Below, in pieces: positions 26,320-28,228 of a DNA stretch of 28,228 nt; the stretch's first letter is position 1, and each line of letters begins with the position of its first letter. Under the pieces are notes generated by a model. That model made no database searches. It was not told the origin of the DNA and saw only the letters and a list, made by a program, of their open reading frames with translations. The position numbers were made by a program, and so were the translations under genes. Source of the stretch: Deinococcus sp045062605 (GTDB lineage Bacteria > Deinococcota > Deinococci > Deinococcales > Deinococcaceae); contig NZ_JBJGDW010000052.1 of the NCBI RefSeq assembly GCF_045062605.1, positions 1-28,228 of the forward strand. Direction: 5' to 3'.

Positions 26320-27870
26320 ATGATCCAGCCCCAGGAATTTGAACCCGGCCAGATGACCGCGATGGACGTGCTGCGCCTCGCCCTGACCGGCAAGGTGTAC
26401 GGCGCGGCCATCGAAACCCCGATCAGCGCCGCCCCCGGCCTGAGCAGGCGCAGCGGCAACCGCGTGCTGCTCAAGCGCGAGGACCTGCAACCCATCTTCT
26501 CGTTCAAACTGCGCGGCGCGTACAACAAGATGGCGCAACTCTCGCCCCAGCAGCGGGAAAGGGGCGTGATCACGGCCTCGGCGGGCAACCACGCGCAGGG
26601 GGTGGCCTACGCGGCGCAGGAACTGAAGATGCGGGCGGTGATCGTGATGCCCGCCACCACGCCCGAGATCAAGATCGAGGGCTGCCGCGCCCGTGGGGCC
26701 GAGGTCATCCTGCACGGCGACAGCTTCAGCGACGCCGAAACGCACGCCTACGCGCTGCAAAAGGAGCTGGGACTGACCTTCGTGCATCCCTTCGACGATC
26801 CCCTGGTGCTGGCTGGACAGGGCACGGTGGCGCTGGAATTGCTGCGCCAGGTGGAAACGGGCAACGGCTACACGGTCTTCGTGCCGGTGGGGGGCGGCGG
26901 ACTCATTGCGGGCGTGGCCAGCGTGATCAAGGCCCTGCGCCCCGACGTGAAAGTGGTGGGCGTGGAACCGGACGACAGCGACGCCATGTACCAGAGCTTG
27001 CAGGCGGATACGCGCGTGCGGCTGGACTCGGTGGGCATCTTCGTGGACGGCGTGGCAGTCAAGCAGGTGGGGGCCTACACCTTTGACCTGACGAGGCGCT
27101 ATGTGGACGACTGGGTGCGCGTCAACACCGATCAGGTCTGCGCGGCCATCAAGGACGTGTTCGACGACACCCGCGCCGTGATGGAACCTGCCGGGGCGCT
27201 GGCGGTGGCGGGCCTCAAGAAGTATGCGCGCGAGCATGGCCTCAAGGACGAAACGCTGGTGGCCCTGACCTGCGGCGCGAACGTCAACTTTGACCGCCTG
27301 CGCCACGTCTCGGAGCGGGCCGAGATCGGGGAACAGCGCGAGGCGATTCTGGCCGTGACCATCCCCGAGCGGGCTGGAGCCTTCCGCGAATTCATCGAGG
27401 TGATCGGCGCGCGGGCCGTGACCGAGTTCAATTACCGCTATGCCCCCCGCAGCGAGGCGCAGATCTTCGTGGGCGTGCAACTGGCCTCTGCGGGGCAGCG
27501 CGGCGAGCTGGTGGACACCCTGACCGCCCGTGGCTACGCCGTGCTGGACCTGACCGACGACGAACTGGCCAAGGTCCATGTGCGCCACATGGTAGGGGGC
27601 CGCGCCCCGGAAGCCGAGGGCGAGCGCGTCTATTCCTTCACCTTCCCCGAACGCCCCGGCGCACTGCTGGAATTCCTGACACATCTGCACGGACGCTGGA
27701 ACATCAGCCTGTTCCATTACCGCAACCACGGCAGCGCCCACGGACGGGTGCTGGCCGGGATTCAGGTACCGGAGGGGGACGGACCCGACTTCGCCACTTT
27801 CCTGCGCGGCCTGGGCTACCCATCGGACGAGATGACGCAGAATCCGGCGTACCGGCTGTTTCTGACCTGA
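26320..27870 (+). CDS. ilvA: Threonine dehydratase (threonine ammonia-lyase), biosynthetic type
   Basis: The 516-residue PLP enzyme turns threonine into 2-oxobutanoate, the first step to isoleucine. The catalytic domain has FSFKLRGAYNKM (PLP Lys63), SAGNHAQG (87-94) and the phosphate loop GGGGLIAG (191-198). Two ACT-like regulatory domains follow (about residues 340-420 and 430-510, each opening with an AxxxxPERxGAxxEF unit), as in feedback-controlled E. coli-type IlvA. The ATG has ACGGAGGA 7 nt upstream. The leader-peptide attenuator lies directly upstream, so isoleucine probably controls both synthesis and activity. No terminator of good quality was found after the stop. Confidence 0.97.
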   Translation: MIQPQEFEPGQMTAMDVLRLALTGKVYGAAIETPISAAPGLSRRSGNRVLLKREDLQPIFSFKLRGAYNKMAQLSPQQRERGVITASAGNHAQGVAYAAQELKMRAVIVMPATTPEIKIEGCRARGAEVILHGDSFSDAETHAYALQKELGLTFVHPFDDPLVLAGQGTVALELLRQVETGNGYTVFVPVGGGGLIAGVASVIKALRPDVKVVGVEPDDSDAMYQSLQADTRVRLDSVGIFVDGVAVKQVGAYTFDLTRRYVDDWVRVNTDQVCAAIKDVFDDTRAVMEPAGALAVAGLKKYAREHGLKDETLVALTCGANVNFDRLRHVSERAEIGEQREAILAVTIPERAGAFREFIEVIGARAVTEFNYRYAPRSEAQIFVGVQLASAGQRGELVDTLTARGYAVLDLTDDELAKVHVRHMVGGRAPEAEGERVYSFTFPERPGALLEFLTHLHGRWNISLFHYRNHGSAHGRVLAGIQVPEGDGPDFATFLRGLGYPSDEMTQNPAYRLFLT

Positions 27871-28228
27871 AGTCTCTGGGATTCAGCAGGGTTGCGAGGT
27901 CCAGAAAGCTCTGCTTTCATCTGCCCCTGACCTGCCCACCGCAGCCTTGACGCATGACCTTCCAGATCTCGTTCCAAAGGTAAGCATCCGCTTGCAGGAC
28001 GGCAACTGAAGAACCCTGCACTGAAAGTACAGGGGTTCAAAGTGCGACTGAAAGTCGCCGTCAACGCCACAGCAGTCCGCTCGTAAGCAGATCACACCTT
28101 TAGCTCAATGTCCTGCTGACACGCTAGAGTTCCTGTTCTTACCGCCCAGCCGCTCAGTTTTTCGTGACGGCGCAGGTCTGAAAGACTTGCACTAAAGTGC
28201 ATGGCTCATACCCAGCGGTTTCGGAGAG
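27871..28228. other. Noncoding right end with a cluster of hairpins
   Basis: No gene is supported. Hairpins share GAA-rich loops: 28011-28038 (GAACCCTGcACT gaa AGTaCAGGG-g-TTC), 28044-28058 (GCGAC tgaaa GTCGC), 28172-28190 (GCAGGTCT gaa AGACTTGC, one wobble pair) and 28188-28201 (TGCACT aa AGTGCA). GACGGC (27998-28003) and GCCGTC (28057-28062) enclose the first two, giving a three-way-junction shape. The look is of a structured RNA or a remnant of an IS200/IS605-type element end. Confidence 0.55.

Overview
The window is GC-rich, densely coded bacterial DNA and most likely comes from a Deinococcus species. The reasons are the gene content (SufBCD, DUF47-Pit, CoaX, PurU, long IlvA) and an initiation signal seen repeatedly here: a TANNNT -10 hexamer only 5-7 nt before the start codon with no Shine-Dalgarno sequence, the arrangement known for leaderless mRNAs in Deinococcus. 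No species call is possible from sequence reading alone. No rRNA, tRNA, CRISPR array or intact transposase gene was seen.

Layout. Positions 326-5932 (minus strand) hold an Fe-S assembly locus transcribed sufC, sufB, sufD, but split by passenger genes. A DUF4377-like lipoprotein lies between sufC and sufB. An immunity-like orphan, an inverted-repeat element, a VapBC-type toxin-antitoxin pair and a VOC protein lie between sufB and sufD. A sigma70-type promoter with a Fur-like 7-1-7 box and a leader hairpin precede sufC. Positions 6251-10678 (plus) encode an ExbB/TolQ-like, ExbD/TolR-like and giant Pro/Ala-rich TonB-like trio with unusual C-termini, then a secreted protein with an AT-rich Thr/Asn/Ser insert. 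Next come coaX and a BtuF-like binding protein (plus), facing a minus-strand operon of DUF47 protein, Pit phosphate transporter and a P-loop kinase.

Positions 14940-18393 carry DUF427, a six-helix membrane protein, purU and two similar four-helix membrane proteins. Positions 18508-21303 (minus) carry telA, a uridine-kinase-like gene and a phosphotransferase gene broken only by two adjacent amber codons. Divergent from these is a translationally coupled ydcZ-ydcZ-marR operon (plus). Then follow a lipoprotein sugar/sorbosone dehydrogenase, a YiaA/YiaB membrane protein and aroA (minus). The window ends with ilvA (plus), preceded by what looks like a complete leader-peptide attenuator, and a noncoding right end with several hairpins that share GAA-rich loops.

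The most promising observations are the ilvA attenuator with a leaderless 14-codon leader peptide, the interrupted suf operon with its embedded lipoprotein and immunity-like genes, the TAG-TAG interruption in an otherwise intact phosphotransferase frame, the non-canonical TonB-like protein, and the hairpin cluster at the right end. All functional calls rest on motif reading and memory of families; no database search was run.
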